In this document: positions 20,505 to 21,163 of the stretch, in pieces
Layout: every line of letters starts with the position of its first letter
Position numbering within the stretch: the first letter of the stretch is position 1
IMG/VR virus record: IMGVR_UViG_3300050821_004363
Coordinates: 1 to 21,163 of that record
Length of the DNA stretch: 21,163 nucleotides
Reading direction: 5' to 3' (one strand)
Source: a virus
Notes under the pieces: model-generated
What the model was told of the DNA's origin: nothing
The model's input: only the letters and a program-made list of their open reading frames with translations
The model's database searches: none
Program-made: the position numbers and the translations under genes

Positions 20505-21163
20505 GCGTTTCTGTCGGCACGCTGACAATCGATCTCAGAGCGAACACTGCATCGTTTCAGCAATCGATGGATAAGATGTCACAGCTGTCAGCAAAGACGG
20601 CGACTGACATCAAGCGCTCGCTTGATAAGATTGCCGTCGCTGGCGCAGCGATGGCGGCTGCCGTAGCAACCGGCACAGTTGCGCTCATTAAGTCGGCGCT
20701 CGATACAGCAGACGCTATGAGCAAAATGGCGCAAGCTGCCGGCACCACGACGGAAACGCTCTCAGTGCTGAATTACGCTGCCGGACTAAGCAACGTTTCG
20801 TTTGAACAGCTCGGCAAGGGTCTCGAAAAGCTTTCACAGAGCGCGTTCAAGGCGCAGAACGGCAATGTGCAGCTCCAACGCATTTACCAGCGTCTCGGCG
20901 TCAGCGTCACCGATTCAAATGGCAAGCTGAAGGACTCTGGCGTGCTGATGGAAGAGCTTGCTGTCAAATTTGCTGCGATGGCAGACAGCAGCGGAAAGAC
21001 TGCGCTCGCGCAAGCAGTCTTCGGCAAAGCTGGAGCTGCGTTGATTCCGATGCTGAATCAGTATGGTGAAGCGCAGGCACAAGTCAATGAAGAGGCGCAT
21101 CAGTTTGGACTGGTGCTCAGCACGTCCACGGCGGAGGTGGCCGCGAAAGCGCACGACAACCTC
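20501..21163 (+). CDS. Tape measure protein, 3' end cut by window
   Basis: A frame from ATG 20501, open for 221 codons to the window end. 'VSVGTLTIDLRANTASFQQSMDKMSQLSAKTA' is the typical start of a minor-tail/tape-measure protein. A helical Ala-rich stretch follows ('AVAGAAMAAAVATGTVALIKSALDTADAMSKMAQAAGTTTETL'). 'LAQAVFGKAGAALIPMLNQYGE' is the conserved block of this family just before the long helical body. The protein sets tail length and usually runs 700-1500 residues, so most of it is outside the window. Confidence 0.92.
   Translation, partial: MSVSVGTLTIDLRANTASFQQSMDKMSQLSAKTATDIKRSLDKIAVAGAAMAAAVATGTVALIKSALDTADAMSKMAQAAGTTTETLSVLNYAAGLSNVSFEQLGKGLEKLSQSAFKAQNGNVQLQRIYQRLGVSVTDSNGKLKDSGVLMEELAVKFAAMADSSGKTALAQAVFGKAGAALIPMLNQYGEAQAQVNEEAHQFGLVLSTSTAEVAAKAHDNL

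Noticed and set aside
1-21163. tRNA, rRNA, CRISPR array, insertion sequence, integrase or attachment site
   Set aside because: No cloverleaf-like, array-like or transposase/integrase sequence was recognised on reading both strands; long repeats with regular spacers are absent.

Overview
The window is a contiguous piece of a tailed double-stranded DNA phage (Caudoviricetes) or prophage genome. It carries HK97-type head genes and a tape measure gene behind a split tail-chaperone pair, which points to a long-tailed virus, most likely a siphovirus. No host gene, integrase, tRNA, rRNA or CRISPR array was seen, so the sequence does not show whether the phage is temperate. GTG/TTG starts, purine-rich ribosome sites and a T4-lysozyme-like endolysin with a 3-TM-type holin suggest a Gram-negative, probably proteobacterial, host; this is inference.

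Layout from left to right. (1) 1-2191: lysis region with membrane and coiled-coil proteins, a holin, a 52-residue membrane peptide, a GH24-like lysozyme and a small unknown gene. (2) 2195-3643: two HNH endonucleases, the second with five zinc ribbons. (3) 3750-8304: a DNA hypermodification island. On the + strand a ParB-like protein is coupled to DpdA, a tRNA-guanine-transglycosylase-like enzyme. Two minus-strand genes follow (a 71-residue unknown and a helix-turn-helix protein with a histone-H1-like tail). Then comes a tightly overlapping + strand operon of a QueD paralogue, QueD, QueE and FolE. (4) 8305-14203: small and large terminase, portal, prohead protease and major capsid protein, closed by an intrinsic terminator. 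(5) 14259-17365: an HNH protein, a small unknown protein, and three family-2-type glycosyltransferases with two tiny proteins between the second and third, nearly all linked by 1-4 base stop/start overlaps. (6) 17362-21163: head-tail connector, head-tail adaptor, a second terminator hairpin, gp10-like and tail-completion proteins, major tail protein, two tail assembly chaperones in different frames, and a tape measure gene cut by the window end.

The main biological story is a 7-deazaguanine DNA modification system. FolE, QueD and QueE would convert GTP to 7-carboxy-7-deazaguanine (CDG), and DpdA would exchange guanine in phage DNA for a deazaguanine base. No QueC is present, so the usual preQ0 product is not explained by this window. 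A zinc-site-retaining but catalytic-Cys-lacking QueD paralogue sits at the head of the operon. It is a good candidate for a CDG-tailoring enzyme (the DpdL decarboxylase role), predicting 2'-deoxy-7-deazaguanine or dCDG in the virion DNA. A second unusual block is the glycosyltransferase cassette inside the head operon, which suggests virion glycosylation.
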